The notes below the pieces were generated by a model that saw nothing but the letters and a program-made list of their open reading frames with translations, was not told the origin of the DNA and searched no databases. Positions 34,763 to 43,284 of a stretch of DNA of 64,000 bases are shown one piece after another. The DNA comes from Actinocatenispora sera (GTDB taxonomy: Bacteria > Actinomycetota > Actinomycetes > Mycobacteriales > Micromonosporaceae). The DNA lies in NCBI RefSeq assembly GCF_018324685.1, contig NZ_AP023354.1, forward strand, positions 1,426,001 through 1,490,000, read 5' to 3'. The position numbers and the translations under genes are program-made. Every line of letters begins with the position of its first letter. Position 1 is the first letter of the stretch.

Positions 34763-36247
34763 GTGTTACGCGAACTCGCAAGCGATCTCCCCGGATTCCG
34801 AGCTGCCCGATTTGCCCCAGGTCTCAACGTTGCGGTACTCGACTCGACCAACACCGCCGAGCCCACCGAACCGGGACCCCGGCACGTCGCGCCGGAAACC
34901 GTGCAGGACATCATCCCGGCTCGCCGCGGCCGGGCCAGCGTCGTCGGGTACACCCCGCTCGGCGAACAGTGGGCCCGCGACCGCGCCGCGGCCGCCGGCT
35001 CGACCGAGCCGGACACCGGCCGGCGCGGCATCGGCCGCAGCCGGTTCGCCGCCGCGCTCGACTTCGCCCTCGGCGGCAGCGGCAGCGTGCGCGCCGCCCC
35101 GGCCCGGCAGCAGCTCGCCGAGTCGTCCACCACGGTGCGGTTCACCGGCGCCGGCGAGACGGTGACGGCGACCCGCTCCGGCGCCAGCCCCGGCGAGCTG
35201 TCGGTGCACTCCAGCGGTACCGACGCCCCGCCCTGGGAGTTGCCGGTGGCGGACTGGCAGCAGTGGCTCGGCCAGACGCTGTTCGGGCTGACCGGCGCCG
35301 ACGACGAACCGTCGTACCGGTCGCTGATGGCGTACTACCTGCGCGACGCCGACCACGGCGGGCTCAGCGACCCGATCCGGCACCACGCGAAGCAGCCGGC
35401 GGTCGAGTCGCTGCCGCCGCTGGCGCACCTGTTCGGGCTGGACCCGGCGCTGGTCGAGGCGGCCAAGACGTTGCAGGCCTCGCGCCGGCACCTGCGTTCC
35501 AGCCAGCGCGGCGACACCGACCTGCCCAACGGGCAGCGGCTCTCCGACGCGACCGCGAGCCGTGACCTCGCCAACCTGACCGCCGAGCTCGCCACCCTGG
35601 AACTGGAACGGGCCGAGGCCGCCGCCGACGCGAGCTGGCGGTCGACCCGCGCCGTCGCCGGCGGGCTGGCCACCGATCCGGTCGCCGCCACCGCCGCGCT
35701 GGACGCGAAGCTCGCCGCGCTGCGGGCCCGCCGGGCCGCGGTCGCCCGGTACGCGGACGCGCACGCCGAGCTGCAGCGGCAGGCGCTGGAACTGCGCGAG
35801 AGCGTCCGGTCCGACCTGCGCGGCCGGCACGACCGGCTGACCGCAGCGAGCAACCTGTTCACCCGGTACGCGTACGAGATGTTCGGGCCGTCCCGGCCGG
35901 CCGCGCTCACCGTCGCGGCGCGCGACCATGGGTACGCGTTCTATCCGGTGCTCGGCGGCGAGCCGGGTGCCGGGGTCGGCGCGATGACGCTGTTCTGCTT
36001 CGACCTGGCGATGGCGGTCACCGCGCACCGGGCCGGTACCGGCCCCGACTTCCTGCTGCACGACCGCGCGCTGTACGCGGACCTGCCGGTCGCCGACGCG
36101 GCCGCGGCGCTGGATCTCGCCGCCCGGGTCTGCGCGGTCGAGGACCTGCAGTACGTCGTGGTGTTGGACCAGCCGAAACTCGCCGAAGTCGGCCGCTACG
36201 ACCCGGCCCTGTCGTACCACGAGTGCACCGTGGTGACCGACGGCTGA
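34763..36247 (+). CDS. DUF2326-type (ABC-3C/SMC-like) protein lacking a recognisable P-loop
   Basis: A 494-residue protein that matches the YydD/DUF2326 group of SMC-like ATPases. The N-terminal LPGFRAARFAPGLNVAVLD, the middle YRSLMAYYLRDADHGGLSDP and FGLDPALVEAAK, the helical coiled coil (about 230-360), and the C-terminal GVGAMTLFCFDLAM (404-417), FLLHDRALY (430-438) and LQYVVVLDQP all align in order. Where these proteins normally carry Walker A after the first strand, this one has AEPTEPGPRHVAPET (32-46), with no GKS/T. It is therefore probably a degenerate or regulatory version. The GTG at 34763 follows GGAG and AGGGA. No effector partner is adjacent. Confidence 0.72.
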   Translation: MLRELASDLPGFRAARFAPGLNVAVLDSTNTAEPTEPGPRHVAPETVQDIIPARRGRASVVGYTPLGEQWARDRAAAAGSTEPDTGRRGIGRSRFAAALDFALGGSGSVRAAPARQQLAESSTTVRFTGAGETVTATRSGASPGELSVHSSGTDAPPWELPVADWQQWLGQTLFGLTGADDEPSYRSLMAYYLRDADHGGLSDPIRHHAKQPAVESLPPLAHLFGLDPALVEAAKTLQASRRHLRSSQRGDTDLPNGQRLSDATASRDLANLTAELATLELERAEAAADASWRSTRAVAGGLATDPVAATAALDAKLAALRARRAAVARYADAHAELQRQALELRESVRSDLRGRHDRLTAASNLFTRYAYEMFGPSRPAALTVAARDHGYAFYPVLGGEPGAGVGAMTLFCFDLAMAVTAHRAGTGPDFLLHDRALYADLPVADAAAALDLAARVCAVEDLQYVVVLDQPKLAEVGRYDPALSYHECTVVTDG

Positions 36248-36396
36248 CCCGGCCCGCAGTGTGACCGTGGCGCCCGACCGATGATCGTGGCGTCGCACCG
36301 CTGAGAAAGCGCTTTCCGCCCGAATCGCACCATGATCGAGGCAGTGCGGCGGGCGCGGCCGTGGAGCTGGCGCGGTGGCGCCGTAGGGTGGGCGAC

Positions 36397-37224
36397 GTGG
36401 ATCGGGACGAGGCACGGCGCCTGCTCGCCGCGGTGGCGAACGGGGCCACCGGAGTGGACGAGGCGATGCGACGCCTGGAAAGCGGTGTGTTGGGCGACGG
36501 CGGCGGCTACGCCGACCTGGGATTCGCCCGGATCGACACGCATCGAGCGCTGCGCACCGGCGACCCCGAGGTGGTGTATGCGGCGGGCAAGACGACCGAG
36601 CAGGTCGCGGCCATCGTCAAGCACCTCACCTCGGCCAACCCGAACCGGCCGATCCTGGTCACCCGGGCCGACGAGGCGGCCCGCGCCGCGGTACGGGCGG
36701 CCTGCCCGGACGGGCACCTGCTGGAGGACGCCACCGGCCGGTGCGTCGCCCTCGGCCCGCTGCCGGAGATCCCGCGCGGCCGCGTCGCCGTGGTCTGCGC
36801 CGGTACCTCCGACCTGCCGGTCGCCGCGGAGGCCACGTTCACCGCGCGGGTGTTCGGCGCCGCGGTCGAGCAGATCACCGATGTCGGCGTCGCCGGCATC
36901 CACCGCATCCTGGCCGCCCGGCCGGCGCTGGACCGGGCCGACGCGGTCGTCGTGGTGGCCGGCATGGACGGCGCACTGCCCTCCGTGGTCGGCGGCCTGA
37001 CCGGCGTGCCGATCGTCGCGGTGCCGACCTCGGTCGGCTACGGTGCCGCGTTCGGCGGGCTCGCCGCGCTGCTCACCATGCTCAACTCGTGCGCCCCGGG
37101 CATCGCCGTGGTCAACATCGACAACGGCTTCGGCGCCGGTCTGTACGGCGCGCGCATCGCCCGGCAGAGCGGCTCGGGCACCGACTCCGGCACCCTCGGT
37201 ACGGTCACGGAACTGCCCCGATGA
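36397..37224 (+). CDS. larB: Nickel-pincer cofactor biosynthesis protein LarB
   Basis: A 275-residue carboxylase/hydrolase that carboxylates nicotinic acid adenine dinucleotide at the pyridinium ring, the first step to the nickel-pincer nucleotide of lactate racemase and related enzymes. It is related to PurE; the core AVVCAGTSDLPVAAEA and DVGVAGIHRIL and the C-terminal NSCAPGIAVVNIDNGFGAG are characteristic. The GTG at 36397 (VDRDEARRLLAAV) matches the family start better than the GTG at 36361. It overlaps larC by 4 bases. A larE gene is not in the window. Confidence 0.93.
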   Translation: MDRDEARRLLAAVANGATGVDEAMRRLESGVLGDGGGYADLGFARIDTHRALRTGDPEVVYAAGKTTEQVAAIVKHLTSANPNRPILVTRADEAARAAVRAACPDGHLLEDATGRCVALGPLPEIPRGRVAVVCAGTSDLPVAAEATFTARVFGAAVEQITDVGVAGIHRILAARPALDRADAVVVVAGMDGALPSVVGGLTGVPIVAVPTSVGYGAAFGGLAALLTMLNSCAPGIAVVNIDNGFGAGLYGARIARQSGSGTDSGTLGTVTELPR

Positions 37225-38522
37225 TCGGCTGGCTGGACTGCGCCAACGGCGCCAGCGGCGACATGTTCCTCGGTACCCTCGTCGACGCCGGGGTGCCGCT
37301 GGACCACCTGCAGGCGGCGGTGTCCGCGCTGCCGGTCGAGCCGATCCGGCTGACCGCCGAGCCGACCAGCCGGCACGCGATCGCCGCGACGAAGGTGCAC
37401 GTCGAGGCGCCGGAGAGCCACCACCACCGGCACTGGTCGGACGTCCGGCAGATCCTCACCGGGGCGACGCTGCCGGCGGCGGTACGAGACACCGCCCTGG
37501 ACGCGTTCGCCCGGCTCGCCGCGGCCGAGGCCGAGGTGCACGGCACCTCGCCCGAGGAGGTGCACTTCCACGAGGTCGGCGCGCTGGACGCGATCGCCGA
37601 CATCGTCGGCACCTGCGCCGGCATCGACTGGCTGCGCGAGCAGCGCGGCCTGACCGAACTGTCCGCCGGGCCGCTCGCGCTCGGCTCCGGCCGGGCCCGC
37701 GGCGCGCACGGCGCGATCCCGATCCCCGGCCCCGCCGTACTCGGCATCGTTCGCGCCGCGTCGATCCCCGTCACCGGCGGCGACCTGCCGTACGAGGCGT
37801 GCACCCCGACCGGGGCGGCGCTGCTCGCCACGCACGTCGCGCAGTGGCGGTCGATGCCGCCGCTGCGGGTCACCGGTACCGGCGTCGGCGCCGGCGGGCG
37901 GGACCCGGCCGAGACCGCGAACGTGCTGCGCCTGATCCTCGGCGAAGCCGCCGCCGCGGGCCGCGCCGGAGTCCCCGGCGGTGTCGCCGACCCGGGCCGC
38001 GCCGAAGCCGCGGGTGATGGCGCCGACCCGGACGGTACCGACGTCGCCGGGCCCGGGAGCACCGAAGCCGACGCGCTGGTACTGGAGTGCAACGTCGACG
38101 ACCTGGATCCGCGGCTGTGGCCCGCGGTACTGGCGAAGCTGCTCGCGGCCGGTGCCGCGGACGCGTGGCTGACCCCGATCCTGATGAAGAAGGGCCGCCC
38201 GGCGCACACCCTGTCGGTGCTGTGCCGCGCCGAGCACGCCGCCGCGCTGCGCGCCATCGTGTTCGCCGAGACCAGTTCGATCGGGCTGCGCGCGCACCCG
38301 GTGCGCAAGTTCCCGCTGGACCGGGCCGAGCGCGCGGTGCACGTGGCCGGCCAGCCGATCCGGGTGAAGGTGGCCAGCGACGACGGCAGCGTCGTCAACG
38401 TCTCGGTCGAGTACGCCGACGTCGCCGCCGCGGCCGCCGCGCTGTCGCTGCCGGCCAAGCAGATCCTCGCGCGGGCCACCGCCGCCGCGGCCGAGCTGTA
38501 CCCGACCGGCGAAGCTCAGTAG
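37221..38522 (+). CDS. larC: Nickel-pincer cofactor metallochaperone LarC (single ORF)
   Basis: A 433-residue protein that inserts nickel, with CTP use, into the pincer nucleotide. MIGWLDCANGASGDMFLGTL, HHHRHWSDVRQIL and EVHFHEVGALDAIADIVG are conserved LarC1 features. LECNVDDLDPRLWPAVLAKL and TPILMKKGRPAHTLSVLC are LarC2. In Lactobacillus the two parts are joined by programmed frameshifting. Here they form one frame with an Ala/Gly/Asp/Pro-rich linker of about 45 residues (about 245-290). The start overlaps larB (ATGA). The end overlaps the convergent spermidine-synthase-like gene by 7 bp. Confidence 0.93.
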   Translation: MIGWLDCANGASGDMFLGTLVDAGVPLDHLQAAVSALPVEPIRLTAEPTSRHAIAATKVHVEAPESHHHRHWSDVRQILTGATLPAAVRDTALDAFARLAAAEAEVHGTSPEEVHFHEVGALDAIADIVGTCAGIDWLREQRGLTELSAGPLALGSGRARGAHGAIPIPGPAVLGIVRAASIPVTGGDLPYEACTPTGAALLATHVAQWRSMPPLRVTGTGVGAGGRDPAETANVLRLILGEAAAAGRAGVPGGVADPGRAEAAGDGADPDGTDVAGPGSTEADALVLECNVDDLDPRLWPAVLAKLLAAGAADAWLTPILMKKGRPAHTLSVLCRAEHAAALRAIVFAETSSIGLRAHPVRKFPLDRAERAVHVAGQPIRVKVASDDGSVVNVSVEYADVAAAAAALSLPAKQILARATAAAAELYPTGEAQ

Positions 38523-40159
38523 TTCTTCCACTCCTCGCGTTCGAGGTCGATGATCCGCGGGTGGGTCAGCGTGGACGGGTCCTCGTGCCGGCGGGCCCGG
38601 TCGGCCGGGAACACGGTGGACGCGCGCAGCACCGCCGGGGTGAGGAACCTGGTCCTCGGTGCGTCCGGCGCGAGCGTCGGGGTCGGCGCGGTCCGCGCGC
38701 CGGCCAGCACGAACCCCCAGTCACCGAACGACGGCACGTCCACGTGGTACGGCGTGGTGTGCCAGCCCGCCGCGCGCACCCCGGCCTCGATGCACCAGTA
38801 CGACCGGGGCGCGAAGTACGGTGAGCCGGCCTGCACCACGAGCCGCCCGCCGGGCCCGAGCACCCGGTGCAGCAGCGTGTAGAACTCGGTCGAGTAGAGC
38901 TTGGCGGTGGCGGTCGAGTCCGGGTCGGGCATGTCCACGATCACCGCGTCGTACCGGTCGCGCTGCGACTTCAGCCAGCTCATCGCGTCCTGGTTGACGA
39001 TCCGGACCCGCGGATCGTCGAACGAGTGCCGGTTCAGCCGGCTCAGCCGCGGGTCGTGCCGGGCCAGCCGGATCATCTCCGGGTCCAGCTCCACCAGCGT
39101 CGCCTGCCGCACGTCCGGGTAGCGCAGCACCTCGCGCAGGGCCAGCCCGTCCCCGCCGCCGAGGATCAGCACCCGGTCGCGCCGCCCGGACAGCGCCGGA
39201 TGCACCAGCGCCTCGTGGTAGCGGTACTCGTCGACCGAGCTGAACTGCAGGTCGCCGTCCAGGTAGAGCCGGACGTCGGGCTGCGACACCGACAACGACT
39301 GGGTGATCACGATCTCCTGGTAGTGGGAGCGTTCGGCGACGACGATCGGGTCGTCGTACAGCGCCTGCCGGGCGCTCACCTCGAACCGCCCGGCCAGGCC
39401 GTACGTGGTGGCGAGCAGCACCGCGACGAGCGCGGCGAGGACCGCCAGTACGGCCCGGGAGCGGCGCGGCAGGCTGCGCCGGAACACGCCGAGGACCAGC
39501 CCCAGGCCGGCCACCGCGTTCACCGCGCCGACCAGCAACGCGCCCCGGACCAGCCCGAACACCGGCAGCAGCAGGAACGGGAAGGCCAGCCCGCCGAGCA
39601 GCCCGCCCACGTAGTCGACGGCGAACAGGTCGGACACCGCCGAGCCGACCTCCTGCCGGCGGATCCGCTGCAGCAGCACCATCAGCAGCGGGATCTCCGC
39701 GCCGATCAGGCAGCCGACTCCGAACGCGATCGCCACCATCGCCGGCACGTACAGGTCGAGCCAGGCGTACGCCGCGTACAGTCCGAGCACCGACAGCCCA
39801 CCGAGCAGCGCCAACGCCACCTCGACGCCGGCGAACGCGGCCGCGGCCCGGCGCTGCAGCGGCTTCGCCGCGAACGCACCGACGCCCATCGCGAACACCA
39901 TCACCGCGAGCACGATCGACGCCTGCCCGATCGCGTCCCCGATCAGGTAGCTGCCGAGCGCGACCAGCGCCAGCTCGTACACCAGGCCGCAGGCCGCGCA
40001 CAGGAACACCGCGAGCAGTACGGCGAAGCGCGCCAGCCGCCGGTGCCGCGGCCACCCGATCTCGCCACCGGTCTCGCCGGCCGTTGCTTCGCCGGGCGCT
40101 GTCTCGCCCGCCGCCGGGTCGGACCGGGCGGCGGCGGTCAGTTCGTCGGGTACCGCCAT
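38516..40159 (-). CDS. Membrane-fused spermidine synthase-like protein
   Basis: A 547-residue protein. About seven membrane helices (45-255) precede a soluble polyamine aminopropyltransferase domain: YQEI (280-283), LDGDLQFSSVDEYRYHEALV (300-319), SAM-site GGGDG (334-338), ELDP (357-360) and VDMPDPD (408-414). The membrane fusion is typical of actinobacterial homologues; whether they make spermidine or a related product is unsettled. It is the last gene of the leftward DUF operon, with a one-base gap after DUF350, so it is probably coupled. Its end overlaps larC by 7 bp. Confidence 0.88.
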   Translation of the reverse strand: MAVPDELTAAARSDPAAGETAPGEATAGETGGEIGWPRHRRLARFAVLLAVFLCAACGLVYELALVALGSYLIGDAIGQASIVLAVMVFAMGVGAFAAKPLQRRAAAAFAGVEVALALLGGLSVLGLYAAYAWLDLYVPAMVAIAFGVGCLIGAEIPLLMVLLQRIRRQEVGSAVSDLFAVDYVGGLLGGLAFPFLLLPVFGLVRGALLVGAVNAVAGLGLVLGVFRRSLPRRSRAVLAVLAALVAVLLATTYGLAGRFEVSARQALYDDPIVVAERSHYQEIVITQSLSVSQPDVRLYLDGDLQFSSVDEYRYHEALVHPALSGRRDRVLILGGGDGLALREVLRYPDVRQATLVELDPEMIRLARHDPRLSRLNRHSFDDPRVRIVNQDAMSWLKSQRDRYDAVIVDMPDPDSTATAKLYSTEFYTLLHRVLGPGGRLVVQAGSPYFAPRSYWCIEAGVRAAGWHTTPYHVDVPSFGDWGFVLAGARTAPTPTLAPDAPRTRFLTPAVLRASTVFPADRARRHEDPSTLTHPRIIDLEREEWKNY

Positions 40160-40160
40160 G

Positions 40161-40583
40161 TCAGGAGATCGCCGCGGCGGTGATCGCACCGACCGCCAGG
40201 TTGACCGCGGCGGTGACCCAGACCGCCGGGTGCGGTACCTCGTCGACCAGCAGCGCGCCGAGCCGGCCCGGGGTGGCCAGGTCGAGCAGGACGAACGCCA
40301 CCGCCATCACCAGGATGCCGAGCACCCCGTACAGCGCGGTGGACAGCAGGCCGAGCAGCAGGCCGTCCTCGCTGGTCAGGATCGCCGTGGTGACGATGAT
40401 CGCGACGGCCGCGAGGCCGGAGACGAGCACCAGTGCGGCGTTGCGGTTGCGCTGTTCCCAGACCTGCCGACGCAGGTTGCCGGGCGTGATCAGATCGACG
40501 AGCAGGTATCCGAGGGCGAGCAGGGCGATGCCGACACCGCCGTAGGCGAGGGCCGACAACAGGCCGCTGAGCATCTCTGTCAC
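40161..40583 (-). CDS. DUF350 membrane protein
   Basis: A 140-residue protein with four membrane helices in two repeats (LAYGGVGIALLALGYLLVDL and LYGVLGILVMAVAFVLLDLA), the standard DUF350 plan. In many bacteria DUF350 proteins sit beside spermidine-synthase-like and PspA-related genes and are thought to act in envelope stress. The two TPGxL motifs after helices 1 and 3 are conserved in the family. The stop is one base from the next start. Its biochemical role is unknown. Confidence 0.9.
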   Translation of the reverse strand: MTEMLSGLLSALAYGGVGIALLALGYLLVDLITPGNLRRQVWEQRNRNAALVLVSGLAAVAIIVTTAILTSEDGLLLGLLSTALYGVLGILVMAVAFVLLDLATPGRLGALLVDEVPHPAVWVTAAVNLAVGAITAAAIS

Positions 40584-40595
40584 TGCGGATCCTTC

Positions 40596-41522
40596 CTACT
40601 GTGGCGGCTGCGGTGGCAGCGGATGGGGCGGCTGCGGTCCGGGCGGCGGGGGACGAAGCCACGGGTCGGCCGGCGGCGGTGGGACCGGCGGCCCGGATCG
40701 AGGGCGCGCCTGCGGTGGCCCGGATCGAGGATGCGGCGGTGCCGTGCCTGGTCCCGCCGCCGGTAGCGCGTCGTCGGTGTCGCGACGGCGCCGGACTCCC
40801 CACACCACCAGGCCGCCGGCGGCCAGCAGCAACACGATCGCCATGATCGCGAACGCCTTGTTCGCCCGCCACCGGTCGGACCCGGCCTCGGGCGGCACGC
40901 TGACGGTCGACGTCGGGTCGTCGGTCGCCGCCGGCAGCGGGTCGGCCGCGCCGCGCTCGGACAGCATCAGCGGCAGCGCCTCGAGTACCGCGATGGTCGA
41001 GCCGGCCGGGTCGTCGGTGAGCGTCTTGTCGGTCACGCCGACGTCGGTCAGCTCGTCGATGCTCGGCAGGTCGCCCAGGTCGCCGGAGCTGCGCAGGGTG
41101 GCCGTCTCGCTGTCCGCCAGCTCGCTCGACTCGGGCGTCCAGGTCACGTCCACGTCGAAGACCACCCAGCGCTGGCAGCCGGACTCGTCGACCGCCTTGC
41201 CGGCTCCCTCGTTGGAACCGACGCCGTGGTTGGCCGTCCCGGCGTTGTCCACGGACAGGTCCCAGCCGTAGCAGATGCCCTGCGCCGCGGTCGCCTTCGC
41301 CAGGTCGGTGGCCAGCGCGTCGGCGTCCGAGGCGAGCAGCAGCCCGTTGTCGGTACCGCTGTCGTCGGACGAGGCCGAGAACGACGAGACGAGGCCGGCC
41401 GAGCAGAACGCGACGATGCCCAGCATCACGAGCACGCCGAGGATCATGGGGCGCCGGCTGTCCTTCGGGTTTCCGGCGGCCGGTGGGTTCGGGCCGGGGC
41501 GGGCGGGGCCTGGCCGGGTCAC
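40596..41522 (-). CDS. Membrane protein with proline-rich tail
   Basis: A 308-residue protein with no family I can name. An N-terminal helix (MILGVLVMLGIVAFCSAGLV, about residues 26-46) leads into an acidic extracytoplasmic region with two cysteines (GICYGWDLSVDN, ESGCQRWVVFDVDV). A second helix (FAIMAIVLLLAAGGLVVWGV) follows, then a long Pro-rich cytoplasmic tail. The GTG start at 41522 overlaps the DUF4247 stop by 4 bases (GTGA), so it is translationally coupled. Its place in the DUF4178-DUF350 cluster suggests a shared membrane task. Confidence 0.75.
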   Translation of the reverse strand: MTRPGPARPGPNPPAAGNPKDSRRPMILGVLVMLGIVAFCSAGLVSSFSASSDDSGTDNGLLLASDADALATDLAKATAAQGICYGWDLSVDNAGTANHGVGSNEGAGKAVDESGCQRWVVFDVDVTWTPESSELADSETATLRSSGDLGDLPSIDELTDVGVTDKTLTDDPAGSTIAVLEALPLMLSERGAADPLPAATDDPTSTVSVPPEAGSDRWRANKAFAIMAIVLLLAAGGLVVWGVRRRRDTDDALPAAGPGTAPPHPRSGPPQARPRSGPPVPPPPADPWLRPPPPGPQPPHPLPPQPPQ

Positions 41523-41941
41523 TTCCCGCTCCCGGGCCCGCCGCCGCGGAACTTCTCCCCGCTGCCGCCGGGGATCGTCCAGTAGCCGCCGACGTGGTGG
41601 TAGTAGTGCCGGTAGCCGGAGCGGAAGCCGTCCACCCGGATCACCGAGCCGCGTCCCCGCGGCGTCACCGCGATCATCGTGTCGCTGTACCGCAGGTAGA
41701 CGCCGGAGCCGTCCACGACCCGGCCGGCCGGGCGCCAGTGGTCCGCGATCGTGCCGGCGACCGCGGTCGGCGTTCCGGCGGCGGTGAACGCCCGGGCGGT
41801 ACCCGAGTCGTACCGGACGGCCCGGGTGTAGTGGTCCGAGACGTAGCCGTGGGGTGAGCCGCCGACGAGGAACCAGCCGCCGACCGCGAGTCCGAGGGCG
41901 CCGGTCACGCCGGCGGCGGTGAACAGGTGCCAGGGTTTCAC
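41519..41941 (-). CDS. DUF4247 protein
   Basis: A 140-residue exported protein: one N-terminal helix (LFTAAGVTGALGLAVGGWFL) and a small outer domain ending GEKFRGGGPGSGK, the DUF4247 hallmark. GYVSDHYTRAV and VYLRYSDTMIAVTPRGRGSV also fit. GTG starts on both sides overlap neighbours by 4 bases (DUF2617 upstream, the Pro-tail protein downstream), so the operon is tightly coupled. The function is unknown; the family travels with DUF4178 and DUF350. Confidence 0.85.
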   Translation of the reverse strand: MKPWHLFTAAGVTGALGLAVGGWFLVGGSPHGYVSDHYTRAVRYDSGTARAFTAAGTPTAVAGTIADHWRPAGRVVDGSGVYLRYSDTMIAVTPRGRGSVIRVDGFRSGYRHYYHHVGGYWTIPGGSGEKFRGGGPGSGK

Positions 41942-42543
41942 CGGGTTCGTGCTCCTTCCGGGGCGGGGATCGCCGTCGACGGACCGGACGGTCCGCCGAC
42001 GGACACGGCGGGTCGGGCAATCCCGCGTGCCGGCTGCGGCTCGGCCGAGGGGTGCCCCGCACGACCCAGCACGGCCGAACGGGTGCACACCAGTTCGCCG
42101 GTCTGCGGGTAGCTGTGCCAGGTCTGCCAGCCGAGCCCGGTCGGCTCGGCGACGAGGATGGTCATCGCGTCGTCGAGACCGCCGAACTCGCAGACCAGTG
42201 CGTGCTCCGCGATCCGGTACCGGTCGCGCAGCTGCGCCGCGCGGCGGGCGAACCGCGCCGGCGCGAGCGTCTCGACGGCGCTGCGGAACCGGTATCCGGC
42301 CGTGCCCCAGGGCCGGTCGTGGCGGGTCGGCAGCGGGTCGGCCGCGCCGGCCAGGCAGGCCACCACCTCGGAGTGTTCCCGGCCGTCGATCCGCAGTACG
42401 GCCTGGTGCGAGGCGCCGAGCAGGCGCAGTTCGAGCGGGCCGACGGTGAGCACCTCGAGCGCGTCGAGCCGGGGCTGGTCGAGCGCGTAGCCCAGGTCGG
42501 CGGCGCGGGTGTCGACGAACGGGGTCGTGATGGTGGCGTGCAT
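41938..42543 (-). CDS. DUF2617 protein
   Basis: A 201-residue cytoplasmic protein of the DUF2617 family (MHATITTPFVDTRAADLGYA at the start; LRLLGASHQAVLR; GLGWQTWHSYPQTGELVCT). A Pro/Ala-rich tail of about 35 residues extends past the domain. Its start shares one base with the DUF4178 stop, and its end overlaps DUF4247 by 4 bases. The family is found almost only in this operon type and has no known activity. Confidence 0.87.
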   Translation of the reverse strand: MHATITTPFVDTRAADLGYALDQPRLDALEVLTVGPLELRLLGASHQAVLRIDGREHSEVVACLAGAADPLPTRHDRPWGTAGYRFRSAVETLAPARFARRAAQLRDRYRIAEHALVCEFGGLDDAMTILVAEPTGLGWQTWHSYPQTGELVCTRSAVLGRAGHPSAEPQPARGIARPAVSVGGPSGPSTAIPAPEGARTR

Positions 42544-43145
42544 CAGCGAGCGGTGAACACGCGCACGTCCCGCCGGGCCAGTCGCTGGCCGCGGGCGAGT
42601 TCCCAGCCGCCGCTGCCGTACTTCTCGAAGCCGAGCAGCGCGTCGCCGTCGCCGGTGTAGTCGTGGTAGGCCATGGTGCCCGCGGTCGCCAGCCCGGTGC
42701 TGCCCTCGGACCGGTAGTCGGCGGTACCGGACTCGTCCGAGACGAACCGGGCGCCGTCCTGGTGCACCACCCGCGGCCCGGGGGTCAGTTCGCTGCCGTG
42801 CACCTGCGTCCACAGCGCGAGCAGCAGGTCGGGGTCCTCCTCGACGGACAGCCAGACCCTGGCCCCGTGCGCGTCGTCGAGCAGGTGCTCCGACCAGCGC
42901 GAACCGCCCTCGGTGAACCGCAACGTGCCGCGCACCGACCAGGTGGTACCGCGAATCTCGACCGTGTCGCCGGCGGTGAGCCGGCGCGGATCGCCGGTGA
43001 GCACGTCGGTCTCGGTGTCGGCGAACGGGTCGGTGACGATCGGGGGTGCCGCGACGGGTCGCCGGGAGCGCAGCCGCAGCAGCACGATCACGACGACGAG
43101 CAGCGCCGCGATCACCACCAGCAACGCGACGATCACCGTCGTCAT
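42543..43145 (-). CDS. DUF4178 membrane protein
   Basis: A 200-residue protein with an N-terminal helix (VIVALLVVIAALLVVVIVLL) and a DUF4178 beta-rich domain (about 60-190; LTAGDTVEIRGTTWSVRGTL, RWSEHLLDD). The ATG at 43145 has GGAGGT at good spacing; the open frame extends upstream to 43232. It opens the operon. DUF4178 proteins co-occur with spermidine-synthase-like proteins and DUF350 in many actinobacteria. The domain may bind a ligand at the membrane surface, but this is inference. Confidence 0.87.
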   Translation of the reverse strand: MTTVIVALLVVIAALLVVVIVLLRLRSRRPVAAPPIVTDPFADTETDVLTGDPRRLTAGDTVEIRGTTWSVRGTLRFTEGGSRWSEHLLDDAHGARVWLSVEEDPDLLLALWTQVHGSELTPGPRVVHQDGARFVSDESGTADYRSEGSTGLATAGTMAYHDYTGDGDALLGFEKYGSGGWELARGQRLARRDVRVFTAR

Positions 43146-43284
43146 CGTGAGGACCTCCGTGCCGCGTCGCGGGGGTGCTCGGCGGCACGGGCGTGTGGCC
43201 GTCGAGGCGACGTCGCAGACGGTAGCAACCACTCGCCAGCGTCCGCTCGTCCAGATCGGATCGCTGCCCGGCTTCCGCCGCAGG

